DNA from: Paraburkholderia heleia NBRC 101817
GTDB taxonomy: Bacteria; Pseudomonadota; Gammaproteobacteria; Burkholderiales; Burkholderiaceae
Direction of reading: 5' to 3'
Assembly (NCBI RefSeq): GCF_000739775.1
Contig: NZ_BBJH01000004.1
Coordinates: forward strand, 1 to 64,000
Length of the DNA: 64,000 nucleotides
A program made the translations under genes and the position numbers. Below are positions 26,391-35,352 of this stretch, one piece after another. Under the pieces are notes generated by a model. The model worked only from the letters and a program-made list of their open reading frames with translations. It did not search any database and had not been told where the DNA came from. Numbering within the stretch: the stretch's first letter is position 1; every line of letters begins with the position of its first letter.

Positions 26391-26475
26391 GAAAACGATT
26401 TCTTGTTGGTATGGATTGCATACCGCGCACGCCCGCTTTTGAGGAAGCGGGCGTGCGCGGCTCAAACGTGCTTCT

Positions 26476-27948
26476 TCAAACGCCGATGCACAGATACTTC
26501 AGTTCGACATATTCGTCGATGCCGTACTTCGAACCTTCGCGCCCGAGACCCGACTGCTTCACGCCGCCAAACGGCGCCACCTCGTTCGAGATGAGTCCGG
26601 TGTTGATCCCGACCATGCCGTACTCGAGCGCTTCCGCCACGCGCCAGACGCGGCCGATATCGCGGCTGTAGAAGTACGAGGCGAGGCCGAATTCGGTGTC
26701 GTTGGCGAGGGCGATCACTTCGGCTTCGTGGCTGAAGCGCAATACCGCCGCGACCGGGCCGAACGTTTCCTCGCGTGCGATCAGCATGTCGCGCGTGACG
26801 TCGGCGAGCACGGTGGGCTCGACGTAGCGCCCCGAGCTGACCTTGCCGCCCGCCACGAGCTTCGCGCCCTGGGCAGTCGCATCGCTGATGTGCTGCGCGA
26901 CCTTGGCGACGGCCGCGTCGTCGATCAACGGCCCCTGGCTCACGCCATCCTCAAAGCCGTTGCCCACCTTGATCTTGCGCGAGGCGGCGGCGAGCTTCTC
27001 GACGAAAGCGTCGTACACCTTGTCGTGCACATAGAAGCGGTTTGCGCAGACGCAGGTCTGGCCGGCGTTGCGATACTTCGAGATCATCGCGCCTTCCACG
27101 GCGGCGTCGAGGTCGGCGTCGTCGAACACGATGAAGGGCGCATGCCCGCCGAGTTCGAGGGCGATTTTCTTGACTGTCGGCGCGCACTGCTGCATGAGGA
27201 TGCGGCCCACCGGCGTCGATCCCGTGAACGAGAGATGGCGCACGATGTCGCTTTCGCACAGCGCCTTGCCGATTTCGATGGAGTTCGCGGAGTCGGCGGT
27301 GAGCACGTTGAACACGCCTTTGGGCACGCCCGCTCGCTGCGCCAGTTCGGCGAGCGCGAGCGCGCAAAGCGGTGTCTGCTCGGCGGGCTTCACGACGATC
27401 GTGCAACCCGCGGCGATGGCTGGCGCGACTTTGCGCGTGATCATCGCGACCGGGAAATTCCAGGGGGTGATCGAGGCGCACACGCCGATCGGCTGCTTGA
27501 GCACGACGAGCTTGCGGTCGCCGGCGGGGCTTGCGAGCACGTCGCCGTCCACTCGTTTGGCCTCTTCGGCAAACCATTCCAGGAAGGACGCGCCGTAGAT
27601 CACTTCGCCGCGCGCCTCGGCAAGCGGCTTGCCTTGCTCGGCGGTCATGATCGCGGCGAGGTCGTCGGCGTGCTCGATCACGAGGTCGAACCAGCGCCGC
27701 AGGATGGCTGCGCGCTCCTTGCCCGTCTTTGCGCGCCACGCCGGCAGCGCGGCGTTCGCGGCGCCGATGGCGCGATGCGCCTCGTCGGCGCCAAAGTCGG
27801 GCACGCTCGCGATCTCGGCGTTGTCGGTGGGGTCGAGCACGGCGAACGTGGCCGCACCGCCGCTCCATTCGCCGTCGATGTACGCGCGGGTCTTGAAGAG
27901 GGCGGGATCGTTCAGTTGTGTCAGGCGCTCCGATGCGGACAAGCTCAT
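26476..27948 (-). CDS. gabD: Succinate-semialdehyde dehydrogenase
   Basis: A 490-residue NAD(P)-dependent aldehyde dehydrogenase of the GabD type, oxidising succinate semialdehyde to succinate at the end of the 4-aminobutyrate pathway. The catalytic cysteine is in NAGQTCVCANRFYV, the general-base glutamate in LELGGHAPFIVFDDADLD, and the cofactor loop in FTGSTPVGR. Length matches GabD exactly. No gabT lies beside it. Confidence 0.9.
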   Translation of the reverse strand: MSLSASERLTQLNDPALFKTRAYIDGEWSGGAATFAVLDPTDNAEIASVPDFGADEAHRAIGAANAALPAWRAKTGKERAAILRRWFDLVIEHADDLAAIMTAEQGKPLAEARGEVIYGASFLEWFAEEAKRVDGDVLASPAGDRKLVVLKQPIGVCASITPWNFPVAMITRKVAPAIAAGCTIVVKPAEQTPLCALALAELAQRAGVPKGVFNVLTADSANSIEIGKALCESDIVRHLSFTGSTPVGRILMQQCAPTVKKIALELGGHAPFIVFDDADLDAAVEGAMISKYRNAGQTCVCANRFYVHDKVYDAFVEKLAAASRKIKVGNGFEDGVSQGPLIDDAAVAKVAQHISDATAQGAKLVAGGKVSSGRYVEPTVLADVTRDMLIAREETFGPVAAVLRFSHEAEVIALANDTEFGLASYFYSRDIGRVWRVAEALEYGMVGINTGLISNEVAPFGGVKQSGLGREGSKYGIDEYVELKYLCIGV

Positions 27949-28115
27949 CTTCGAGTCTCCTCAGGTTCACTGGCGCCGCGGCTCATGCCATGCACGAGGC
28001 GTGACGCGGTAAGCGCGGCGTCGCGAAAGGCGTCGCGGATGAATCGGCCGGCGCGGTGCCCGAGGCCTCACGCCGGGTAACGCCGGGTTGCCCCGGGTCC
28101 GCGAGGCGCGGCGCG

Positions 28116-29693
28116 TCAGCTGCGGCCGAAGCCGAGTTCCTCGTAGAGACGGTCGACGCGCGTCTTCACGGCCGCGTCCATTTCGATTGCGCGGCCCCAT
28201 TCGCGGTCCGTCTCGCCGGGCCACTTGTTGGTGGCGTCGAGCCCCATTTTCGAGCCGAGGCCGGCCACCGGCGAAGCGAAATCGAGATAGTCGATCGGCG
28301 TGTTCTCGACGAGCACGGTATCGCGCGCCGGATCGATACGCGTGGTGATCGCCCAGATCACCTCCTTCCAGTCGCGGATGTCCACGTCATCGTCGACCAC
28401 GACGATGAACTTTGTATACATGAACTGGCGCAGGAAGCTCCATACCCCGAACATCACGCGTTTTGCGTGCCCGGCGTAGCTCTTCTTCATCTGCACGATT
28501 GCCATGCGATAGCTGCACCCCTCGGGCGGCAGATAGAAGTCGGTGATCTCGGGAAACTGCTTCTGCAGCAGCGGCACGAACACCTCGTTGAGCGCCACGC
28601 CGAGTACCGCCGGTTCGTCGGGCGGCTTGCCCGTGTATGTCGAATGGTAGATCGCATCGCGGCGCATGGTGATGCGCTCGACCGTGAAGACAGGGAACCA
28701 CTCCTGTTCGTTGTAGTAGCCCGTGTGGTCGCCGTAGGGGCCTTCGAGCGCGTGTTCGTACGCGGCGCCTGCGCCTTTGGCGGGGCGGGGAGGCGCGCCG
28801 GCAGGCGCCGCGCCGGGCTCGCCCGCCTGGGGGTAGATGAAGCCCTCGAGCACGATCTCGGCGCGCGCGGGCACCTGGAGCGTGTCGACGCCGGGCGTCA
28901 GGCACTTCGCGAGCTCGGTGCGGGCGCCGCGCAACAGGCCCGCGAACTGGTATTCGGAGAGCGTGTCGGGCACGGGCGTGACGGCGCCGAGGATCGTCGC
29001 CGGGTCGGCACCGAGCACGACTGCCACCGGGTACGGCTTGCCGGGGTGCTTCAGCGCGAACTCGCGGAAGTCGAGCGCGCCGCCGCGATGCGCGAGCCAC
29101 CGCATGATGAGCTTGTTGCGGCCAATCAGCTGCTGGCGGTAGATGCCGAGATTCTGGCGCGTCTTGTTCGGGCCGCGCGTGACCGTCAGGCCCCAGGTGA
29201 CGAGCGGGCCGGCGTCGCCGGGCCAGCAGGTCTGGATCGGCAGCTTCGCGAGATCGACGTCGTTGCCTTCCCAGACGATCTCCTGGCAGGGCGGCGCGCT
29301 CACGGTCCTCGGCGCCATGTCCCAGACGGCCTTGGCGAGCGTGAGGAGCTTGCCCGCGTCCTTCAGGCCGCGGGGCGGCTCGGGCTCCTTGAGCGCCGAG
29401 AGCAGGCGCCCCACGTCGCGCAGCGAGTCGAGCGCGGCGCCGTCGCCACCGCTTTCCGGCGCGTCGATGCCCATGCCGAGCGCGACGCGCCGGGGCGTGC
29501 CGAACAGATTGCCGAGCACCGGGAACGCGTGCGTCGAACGGTTCTCAAAGAGTAGGGCCGGGCCGCCGGCGCGCAGGACGCGGTCGCACAGCTCGGTCAT
29601 TTCCAGCACCGGAGAGACGGCTTGCGGGACGCGGCGCAATTCGCCGAGCGTCTCCAGGCGACCAACGAAGTCGCGCAGGTCTTTGTATTTCAT
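28116..29693 (-). CDS. ubiD: 4-hydroxy-3-polyprenylbenzoate decarboxylase
   Basis: A 525-residue prenylated-FMN-dependent decarboxylase of ubiquinone synthesis. [37 protein letters not shown] and the C-terminal [16 protein letters not shown] are characteristic, and [20 protein letters not shown] carries conserved active-site residues. It is longer than E. coli UbiD partly because of a proline/alanine-rich loop at residues 291-311, just before [16 protein letters not shown]. The cofactor enzyme ubiX is not in this window. ATG at 29693 gives the family N-terminus. Confidence 0.94.
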   Translation of the reverse strand: MKYKDLRDFVGRLETLGELRRVPQAVSPVLEMTELCDRVLRAGGPALLFENRSTHAFPVLGNLFGTPRRVALGMGIDAPESGGDGAALDSLRDVGRLLSALKEPEPPRGLKDAGKLLTLAKAVWDMAPRTVSAPPCQEIVWEGNDVDLAKLPIQTCWPGDAGPLVTWGLTVTRGPNKTRQNLGIYRQQLIGRNKLIMRWLAHRGGALDFREFALKHPGKPYPVAVVLGADPATILGAVTPVPDTLSEYQFAGLLRGARTELAKCLTPGVDTLQVPARAEIVLEGFIYPQAGEPGAAPAGAPPRPAKGAGAAYEHALEGPYGDHTGYYNEQEWFPVFTVERITMRRDAIYHSTYTGKPPDEPAVLGVALNEVFVPLLQKQFPEITDFYLPPEGCSYRMAIVQMKKSYAGHAKRVMFGVWSFLRQFMYTKFIVVVDDDVDIRDWKEVIWAITTRIDPARDTVLVENTPIDYLDFASPVAGLGSKMGLDATNKWPGETDREWGRAIEMDAAVKTRVDRLYEELGFGRS

Positions 29694-30349
29694 TGGGGGC
29701 CAGTCTTTGGCAACTCTGTGAGCCGCCCCGCAGGCCGGCTCGCGCGGCCAGTTCGGGGCCGGGTTGAACGACTGCGCGACGGTTGCAGGCCAGTTGTAGT
29801 CCGCGGCCGGCGCTCGAAGCCGGACGAAACACGGCGTAACGATTGTCGATTTTACCTGTGTTGGCTGGCACACGCTGGCAGCCAATCCGCATAACAAGCC
29901 GCAGAGGCGCTTGGCACGCGGTTTTCGGCGGATTGAACGGTGTTCATCATTACAATTAGTTATAGATTTGACAATCTATAGTATTGACGATCTATAACAG
30001 GCTGCTAGAATCCGTCCACACTGGTTGCAGGGTTTGAAATTTTTAACCACCTTCCCGGTCCTTCAGACGCAACGCGTCGCCGTTTTGCCGAACCCCTGCA
30101 CGGCTTGCATACGGTCTAGATTGGTTGTCCTCGTCAGCGCCCCTTCGCGCTGGCTTTTCGCGTGAGAACTCCCGGCGCGCGCACATTGCGTGCCTGGTTG
30201 CCCAAAAGGAGTTCCACCCACGGCGAACTTGCCGTTTTCCCGACACCGCTGCCGCACCAGCCAGGGCGCGCGGTGTCTTGATCCTGCGATTGGCTGTCTG
30301 CCTCGTGCCGACCCCTGAGCCGGATCATGCAACATGGGGAGATCTGTAG
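29694..30349. other. Long divergent intergenic region between ubiD and the transglycosylase gene
   Basis: No gene seen. It contains an AT-rich promoter block with TATAGAT repeats (29957-30011) followed by a GC-rich leader of about 330 bases before the transglycosylase start. The leader contains local hairpins but no riboswitch I can name. Confidence 0.55.
29960..30011 (+). promoter_or_regulatory. Overlapping sigma-70 promoters with TATAGAT operator-like repeats
   Basis: TTGACA (29968) is followed after 17 bases by TCTATA (29991), and TTGACG (29984) after 16 bases by TAGAAT (30006). ATAGATT-TGAC-AATCTAT (29962-29979) is a perfect 7-bp inverted repeat, and a further ATCTATA lies at 29990-29996. 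A repressor bound here would cover both -35 elements. Confidence 0.6.
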
Positions 30350-31573
30350 ATGAATACCTGGTTATCGTGGTGGCGCGCCGACGAGCGTGTAGCGCTTGGC
30401 CTGCGTGCGCTGCTGCGTCGTGGCACGCGTCTTAGCCATCACCTGTTCAGCATGGTTGGCGGCTGTGCCGTTCTGTTCGCGATTGCCGTCTGGCTCATGC
30501 CCACGCTGCGTGGCACGCTTGCCGCCCGCGTGATGCCGTTCGTTTCGGCGGCGGTACAGGCCGGCCCGGCACGTCTGCTGCAAGGCAACCCGCTGCCGTC
30601 GTTCGCGCCCCCCGGCGCAACGAACAACGACGACAACGCCGACGGCGCGATGCTGCCCACGGCTCTCGCACCCGATGCGGGTGCCACCGGCCCTGCCGGC
30701 GCCACGGGCATTTCGCCCGCAGGTTCCAACGGCACGGTCGCGAAGGTCGCGGCCTCGGTGTCGAACGGCGGCATCGCCACGCTCGACGCCGTGACGCTCA
30801 ACGGCCTCGATCCGCGTGCACTGCCCACCAGCGTCGGCTCGCTGGCGCGCATGATCCCGCCCCAGCGCATCACGCCCGACGCACGCGACGACCGCGTGCT
30901 CGTGTCGGCGCGCGAACAGGCGCTCGTCGCCACCTATCTGGCGCGCCGCTACCGCGTGGCGCAGGAGCCAGTCGGCGAACTCGTGAAAGCGGCGTTCGAC
31001 ACCGGCCGGGAAGTGGGTCTCGATCCGCTGCTGCTGCTTGCCGTGATGGCGATCGAATCGGGCTTCAACCCGTACGCCGAAAGCGGCGTGGGCGCGCAGG
31101 GCCTCATGCAGGTCATGTCGAAGGTGCACTCGGACAAGTTCCAGTACTTCGGCGGTCAGCGCGCGGCGCTCGATCCGCTCGCGAACATCAAGGTCGGTGC
31201 GCTGGTGCTCAAGGATTGCATCGCGCGCGGCGGTTCGCTGCCGGGCGGCCTGCGTCTGTACGTCGGTTCGACCTCGCCCGACGACGGTGGCTACGGCGCC
31301 AAGGTGATGGCCGAGCGCGGGCGTCTGCGCGACGTCGCACGCGGCCGCAACGTGCCGATCAACGCACCGCAGGCGCCTGTCACCACGACGGCCAGCACGG
31401 CTGCGTCGCAGAAGGTGGCGAGCATCAACGGCGAGAAGCGCGTGCACGTGACGCTCGATAACGCCCACGCGATCGTCGAGAAGTCGTCGTCCGCGAACAG
31501 CGGTTCCGCTCAGGACGACGCCAGCACCAGCACGACGGCGCAGAAGCACGGCTCGTCCGAATTGGGTGCCTGA
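30350..31573 (+). CDS. Membrane-anchored lytic transglycosylase (SLT domain)
   Basis: A 407-residue protein. A single transmembrane helix (about 33-52, FSMVGGCAVLFAIAVWLM) is followed by a long low-complexity linker, then an SLT catalytic domain at about 205-320. AIESGFNPYAES holds the catalytic glutamate (E236), with GAQGLMQVMSKVHSDKF and NIKVGALVLKDCI following. It would cleave peptidoglycan glycan strands in the periplasm. The C-terminal 90 residues are serine- and threonine-rich and probably disordered. It has its own promoter region and terminator. Confidence 0.9.
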   Translation: MNTWLSWWRADERVALGLRALLRRGTRLSHHLFSMVGGCAVLFAIAVWLMPTLRGTLAARVMPFVSAAVQAGPARLLQGNPLPSFAPPGATNNDDNADGAMLPTALAPDAGATGPAGATGISPAGSNGTVAKVAASVSNGGIATLDAVTLNGLDPRALPTSVGSLARMIPPQRITPDARDDRVLVSAREQALVATYLARRYRVAQEPVGELVKAAFDTGREVGLDPLLLLAVMAIESGFNPYAESGVGAQGLMQVMSKVHSDKFQYFGGQRAALDPLANIKVGALVLKDCIARGGSLPGGLRLYVGSTSPDDGGYGAKVMAERGRLRDVARGRNVPINAPQAPVTTTASTAASQKVASINGEKRVHVTLDNAHAIVEKSSSANSGSAQDDASTSTTAQKHGSSELGA

Positions 31574-31604
31574 GTCTCCAGCTGAAAGACCGGACAAAAC
31601 GAAG

Positions 31605-31628
31605 AAGGCACCCTCGGGTGCCTTTTTT
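31605..31628 (+). terminator. Terminator of the transglycosylase gene
   Basis: AAGGCACC pairs with GGTGCCTT around a four-base loop, followed by six T. Confidence 0.85.
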
Positions 31629-31657
31629 CATTTCCCGCCCACTGCACTGCGTGCGGA

Positions 31658-32851
31658 TCAGCGCCCGAAGAACCCGTGCAGCCGCTCGACCGCTTCCTCC
31701 AGACGCTCGTACGCCGTGGCATACGAGAGCCGCACGTACCGGCGCGGCGCGGCGACGCCGAAGTCCATGCCGGGCACCATCACCGTGCCCGCGTCGTGCA
31801 GCATGGCGCGGGTGAGCGCGTCGCTGTCGCCGGCGGCGGGGTGCGCGACGTTCGAGCAGTCGGCGTAGACGTAGAACGCGCCGTCGGGCATCACCGGCAC
31901 CGTGAAGCCGAGCGACTCGAGCGCCGGCGCGATGAAGTCGCGGCGGCGCTTGAATTCGAGCCGCCGGCCTTCGTAGAGCTCGAGCGTGTCCGGCTCGAAG
32001 CAGGCAAGCGCGGCATGCTGCGCGAGCGCCGACGCGCAGATGAACAGGTTCTGCGCGAGCTTTTCGAATGCGCCGACCAGCGAGGGCGGCACCACGAGCC
32101 AGCCCAAACGCCAGCCGGTCATGTTGAAGTACTTCGAGAAGCTGTTGACGGTCACCACGTCGTCGCCGAACGACAGCGCGGAGACGGGCGGCGCGTCGTA
32201 CGACAGGCCCTGATAGATTTCGTCGACGATCGTGAAGCCGCCGCGCGCGCGCACGCTTTGCACGATGCGCTTGAGTTCGTCGGGTTCGATCGAGGTGCCG
32301 GTGGGGTTCGACGGCGAGGCGAGCAGCACGCCGCGCGTGCGCGGCGACCACAGGCGCTCGACATCGGCGGCGGTGAGCTGGAAGCGCGCTTGCGGGCCGC
32401 TCGGCACGAGCACCGGCTTGCCTTCCGCGGCAGCCACGAAGTGGCGGTTGCACGGATAGCAGGGGTCGGGCATCAGCACTTCGTCGTCGCGGTCGACGAG
32501 CGCGGTGCAGGCGAGCAGGAGCGCCGCCGAGGCGCCGGCCGTCACGACGATGCGCGCGGGGTCGACCGTGAGGCCGTACGCGTGCTGATAGTGCGCGGCG
32601 ATCGCCTCGCGCAGCGCGTGGATGCCGAGCGCGCTCGTGTATTGGGTGACGCCGCGGCGCAGCGCGGCGGCGGCGGCCTCGACGACGGGCTCGGGTGCCG
32701 TGAAGTCCGGCTCGCCGATCCCCATGTGGATGATGTCGCGTCCAGCGCGCTCGAGCTTCGCGGCTTCCTTCGCCAGTTCCATGACGTAGAAAGGCTGGAT
32801 CTCGTCGACGCGCGCGGCTAGCCGCAGCAGCGGTTCGGCAACGGTGTTCAT
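31658..32851 (-). CDS. Class I/II PLP aminotransferase
   Basis: A 397-residue aspartate-aminotransferase-fold enzyme. The N-terminal IIHMGIGEPDFTAPEPV, the aromatic-binding MPDPCYPCNRHF, ASPSNPTGTSIEP, VDEIYQGLSYD, the Schiff-base lysine in NSFSKYFNMTGWRLGW, and the C-terminal arginine in YVRLSYATAYERL are all present. It is last of the minus-strand ribB-ribH-nusB run, 84 bases after nusB. The amino donor is not predictable. Confidence 0.88.
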   Translation of the reverse strand: MNTVAEPLLRLAARVDEIQPFYVMELAKEAAKLERAGRDIIHMGIGEPDFTAPEPVVEAAAAALRRGVTQYTSALGIHALREAIAAHYQHAYGLTVDPARIVVTAGASAALLLACTALVDRDDEVLMPDPCYPCNRHFVAAAEGKPVLVPSGPQARFQLTAADVERLWSPRTRGVLLASPSNPTGTSIEPDELKRIVQSVRARGGFTIVDEIYQGLSYDAPPVSALSFGDDVVTVNSFSKYFNMTGWRLGWLVVPPSLVGAFEKLAQNLFICASALAQHAALACFEPDTLELYEGRRLEFKRRRDFIAPALESLGFTVPVMPDGAFYVYADCSNVAHPAAGDSDALTRAMLHDAGTVMVPGMDFGVAAPRRYVRLSYATAYERLEEAVERLHGFFGR

Positions 32852-32935
32852 GCGGGTCTTTCCAGTGCTGACAGATCACGCGGCGCGCGGGGCAGGGCGC
32901 TCAGACGCACCCGCTTGCCCCGGCGGCTCGCGTTC

Positions 32936-33370
32936 TTACGACTTGCGGGCGTTTTGCGCTTCGGTGGCGCGCAGTTGCGCCGCGAGCTTGTCGAGCACGC
33001 CGTTCACGTACTTGTAGCCGTCCGAGCCGCCGAAGGTCTTCGTGAGCTCGACCGCCTCGTTGATCACGACGCGGTACGGAATGTCGACGTGATGCTTGAA
33101 CTCGTAGGTCGCGACGAGCAGCACCGCGCGTTCGACGGGCGAAAGCTGCTCGATCGGACGGTCTAGGCACGGCGTGATGGCGGCGGACAGTTCGTCCGAC
33201 TCGCGGATGACGCCGTGCAGGATCGCATCCAGATGCTCGTGATCGGCCTTGTCGTAGCCCTGCGAACCGCGCAGCTGCGCGTCGATCTCGCCGGCGGGCA
33301 CACCCGACAGCAGCCACTGATACAACCCCTGCGTGGCCAGTTCGCGGGAGCGGCGGCGCGCGCTCTTCAT
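32936..33370 (-). CDS. nusB: Transcription antitermination protein NusB
   Basis: A 144-residue all-helical protein that joins NusE in the rRNA antitermination complex. [22 protein letters not shown] is the canonical N-terminal RNA-binding helix, and [32 protein letters not shown] the C-terminal signature. Its start overlaps the ribH stop by 4 bases, the common ribH-nusB arrangement. Confidence 0.96.
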   Translation of the reverse strand: MKSARRRSRELATQGLYQWLLSGVPAGEIDAQLRGSQGYDKADHEHLDAILHGVIRESDELSAAITPCLDRPIEQLSPVERAVLLVATYEFKHHVDIPYRVVINEAVELTKTFGGSDGYKYVNGVLDKLAAQLRATEAQNARKS

Positions 33371-33882
33371 TGCTGCTCCTCTTCGTCTTCCTCGTCTTCT
33401 TCTTCGTCGTCGCCGCCGTCGAGCTGCTCCAACGCCACCGTCAGGTTCGCCATTTCCACGGCGACGCGCGCGGCGTCACGACCCTTCTCGGTCATGCGGG
33501 CCACGGCCTGCTCGTCGTTCTCGGTGGTGAGCACGGCGTTCGCGATGGGCACGTTGAAGTCGAGCGAAACGCGCGAGATGCCCGCGCCGCTTTCGTTCGA
33601 GACGAGTTCGAAGTGGTACGTCTCGCCGCGCACGACGGCGCCGAGCGCGATCAGGGCGTCGAACTGGCCGCTTTCGGCGAGCTTTTGCAGCGCCAGCGGG
33701 ATTTCGAGTGCGCCCGGCACGGTGACGAGCAGCACGTCTTCGCCCGTCACGCCGAGGCGTTCGAGTTCTTCGATGCAGGCGTCGGCGAGGCCGTTGCAGA
33801 CGGGTTCGTTAAAGCGCGACTGGACGATGCCGATGCGCAGTCCGTCGCCGTCGAGGTTCGGTTGGTATTGTCCGATTTCCAT
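33367..33882 (-). CDS. ribH: 6,7-dimethyl-8-ribityllumazine synthase
   Basis: A 171-residue enzyme of riboflavin synthesis that joins 5-amino-6-ribitylaminouracil with dihydroxybutanone phosphate. The substrate-binding [23 protein letters not shown] and [16 protein letters not shown] are intact. It has an acidic tail (residues 155-171, mostly D and E) beyond the normal end of the domain. Between ribB and nusB on the same strand. Confidence 0.96.
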   Translation of the reverse strand: MEIGQYQPNLDGDGLRIGIVQSRFNEPVCNGLADACIEELERLGVTGEDVLLVTVPGALEIPLALQKLAESGQFDALIALGAVVRGETYHFELVSNESGAGISRVSLDFNVPIANAVLTTENDEQAVARMTEKGRDAARVAVEMANLTVALEQLDGGDDEEEDEEDEEEQQ

Positions 33883-33939
33883 GTGATGTCCGTAAGTTCG
33901 GTTGAGCGTGGTGACGCGTGAAAAGAGCGCAATGCGACT

Positions 33940-35106
33940 TCAGGCGCGCGACGAGACAGGGTCGGCGGCATCCGGCGGGCAGGGCGCTTGCGCGTTGCCG
34001 CCGGGCATCGGCACGAAGCCGGTGACTTCGAGACCGTAGCCCGACATGCTGCCGAGGCGGCGCGGCTTCGAGAGCACCTGCATGCGGCCCACGCCGAGTT
34101 CGCGCAGGATCTGCGCGCCGATGCCGTAGGTCTTGAAGTCCACCGGCCGGCGCGAGAGCGCTTCCGCGCGTTCTTTCTGGTCGAACGCCTTGAAGACGTC
34201 GATCAGATGTTCCTTGGGTTCGCCGCAGTTGAGCATGACGATCACGCCCACGTCGCGCGAGGCGATCTCGCGCATGGCGGCGTCGAGCGTCCACGAGTGC
34301 GTGGACGAACCCGTTTCGAGCAGATCCAGCACCGAGAGCGGCTCGTGCACGCGCACGGGCGTATCGACGTCGGGCTTCGGCGTGCCGCGCACGAGGGCGA
34401 TGTGCGGCGTGCGCGTGGGGTGATCGACGTACATGACCGCGCGGAACGGGCCGTGGGCGGTTTGCATGGTGCGTTCGGCCACGCGCTCGACGATCGATTC
34501 GGTGCGGCTGCGGTAGTGGATCAGGTCCGCGATGGTGCCGACCTTCAGGCCGTGCTCCCGCGCGAACTCCATGAGGTCGGGCAGGCGCGCCATCGTGCCG
34601 TCGTCCTTGATGACTTCGCAGATCACCGAGGCCGGCGTGAGGCCGGCAAGCGCCGTGAAGTCGCAGCCCGCTTCGGTGTGGCCGGCACGCACGAGCACGC
34701 CGCCTGGCTGCGCCATGATCGGGAACACGTGGCCGGGCTGCACGATGTGCTCGGCGCGCGCGTCGTGCGCGACAGCCGCCTGGATCGTGCGGGCGCGGTC
34801 GGCGGCGGAAATGCCGGTCGTGACGCCTTCGGCGGCCTCGATGCTGACCGTGAACGCCGTGCCGTACTGCGTGCCGTTGCGGTAGGTCATGAGCGGCAGG
34901 TTGAGCAGCTTGCAGCGCTCCTGGGTGAGCGTGAGGCAGATCAGCCCGCGGCCGTACTTCGCCATGAAGTTGATGGCTTCAGGCGTGACGAACTCCGCAG
35001 CGATGACGAGGTCGCCCTCGTTTTCCCGGTCTTCTTCGTCGACGAGGATGACCATCTTGCCGGCTTTGAGCTCGGCGATGATCTCAGGGGTGGAGGCGAG
35101 CGTCAT
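33940..35106 (-). CDS. ribB: 3,4-dihydroxy-2-butanone-4-phosphate synthase with degenerate GTP cyclohydrolase II domain (RibBX type)
   Basis: A 388-residue two-domain protein. Residues 1-205 are a complete RibB domain: [12 protein letters not shown] binds Mg and the phosphate, and [16 protein letters not shown] closes the active site. The C-terminal half aligns with RibA but lacks the zinc cysteines: where RibA has the SECLTGD...RCDCG block this protein reads [20 protein letters not shown]. It probably makes only dihydroxybutanone phosphate, and a separate ribA must exist elsewhere. Such proteins have been called RibBX in proteobacteria. ATG at 35106 chosen from homology. Confidence 0.9.
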   Translation of the reverse strand: MTLASTPEIIAELKAGKMVILVDEEDRENEGDLVIAAEFVTPEAINFMAKYGRGLICLTLTQERCKLLNLPLMTYRNGTQYGTAFTVSIEAAEGVTTGISAADRARTIQAAVAHDARAEHIVQPGHVFPIMAQPGGVLVRAGHTEAGCDFTALAGLTPASVICEVIKDDGTMARLPDLMEFAREHGLKVGTIADLIHYRSRTESIVERVAERTMQTAHGPFRAVMYVDHPTRTPHIALVRGTPKPDVDTPVRVHEPLSVLDLLETGSSTHSWTLDAAMREIASRDVGVIVMLNCGEPKEHLIDVFKAFDQKERAEALSRRPVDFKTYGIGAQILRELGVGRMQVLSKPRRLGSMSGYGLEVTGFVPMPGGNAQAPCPPDAADPVSSRA

Positions 35107-35352
35107 GTTGGGATTCTGGCTGCGATTCTGGCTGGAAAGGCCACATTTTACGCCACGCGGGCGGGCGCGTCGCCCAGAACGCGGGAGGACGCAGCGCCTT
35201 TTGGCCGATGGCCCGGTGTTGCGGCGTGCCGGGGCGGCGGCGCCCGGCTGCCGATGCTGGCCGGAGTGGTCGCGGGCGTCATGCCGCATGCGCGCGACTC
35301 CCGCCTGAACCGGCTTGCGGCGGGCGGGCGCGAGCGCGCGCGGCGTGCCGCT

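Noticed and set aside
28800..28865. Proline/alanine-rich loop in UbiD as a possible fusion or frameshift
   Set aside because: The loop is short, in frame, and both sides continue the family alignment; it is an ordinary lineage insertion.
33370..33921. Plus-strand frame opposite ribH
   Set aside because: It is the complement of a well-supported enzyme gene.
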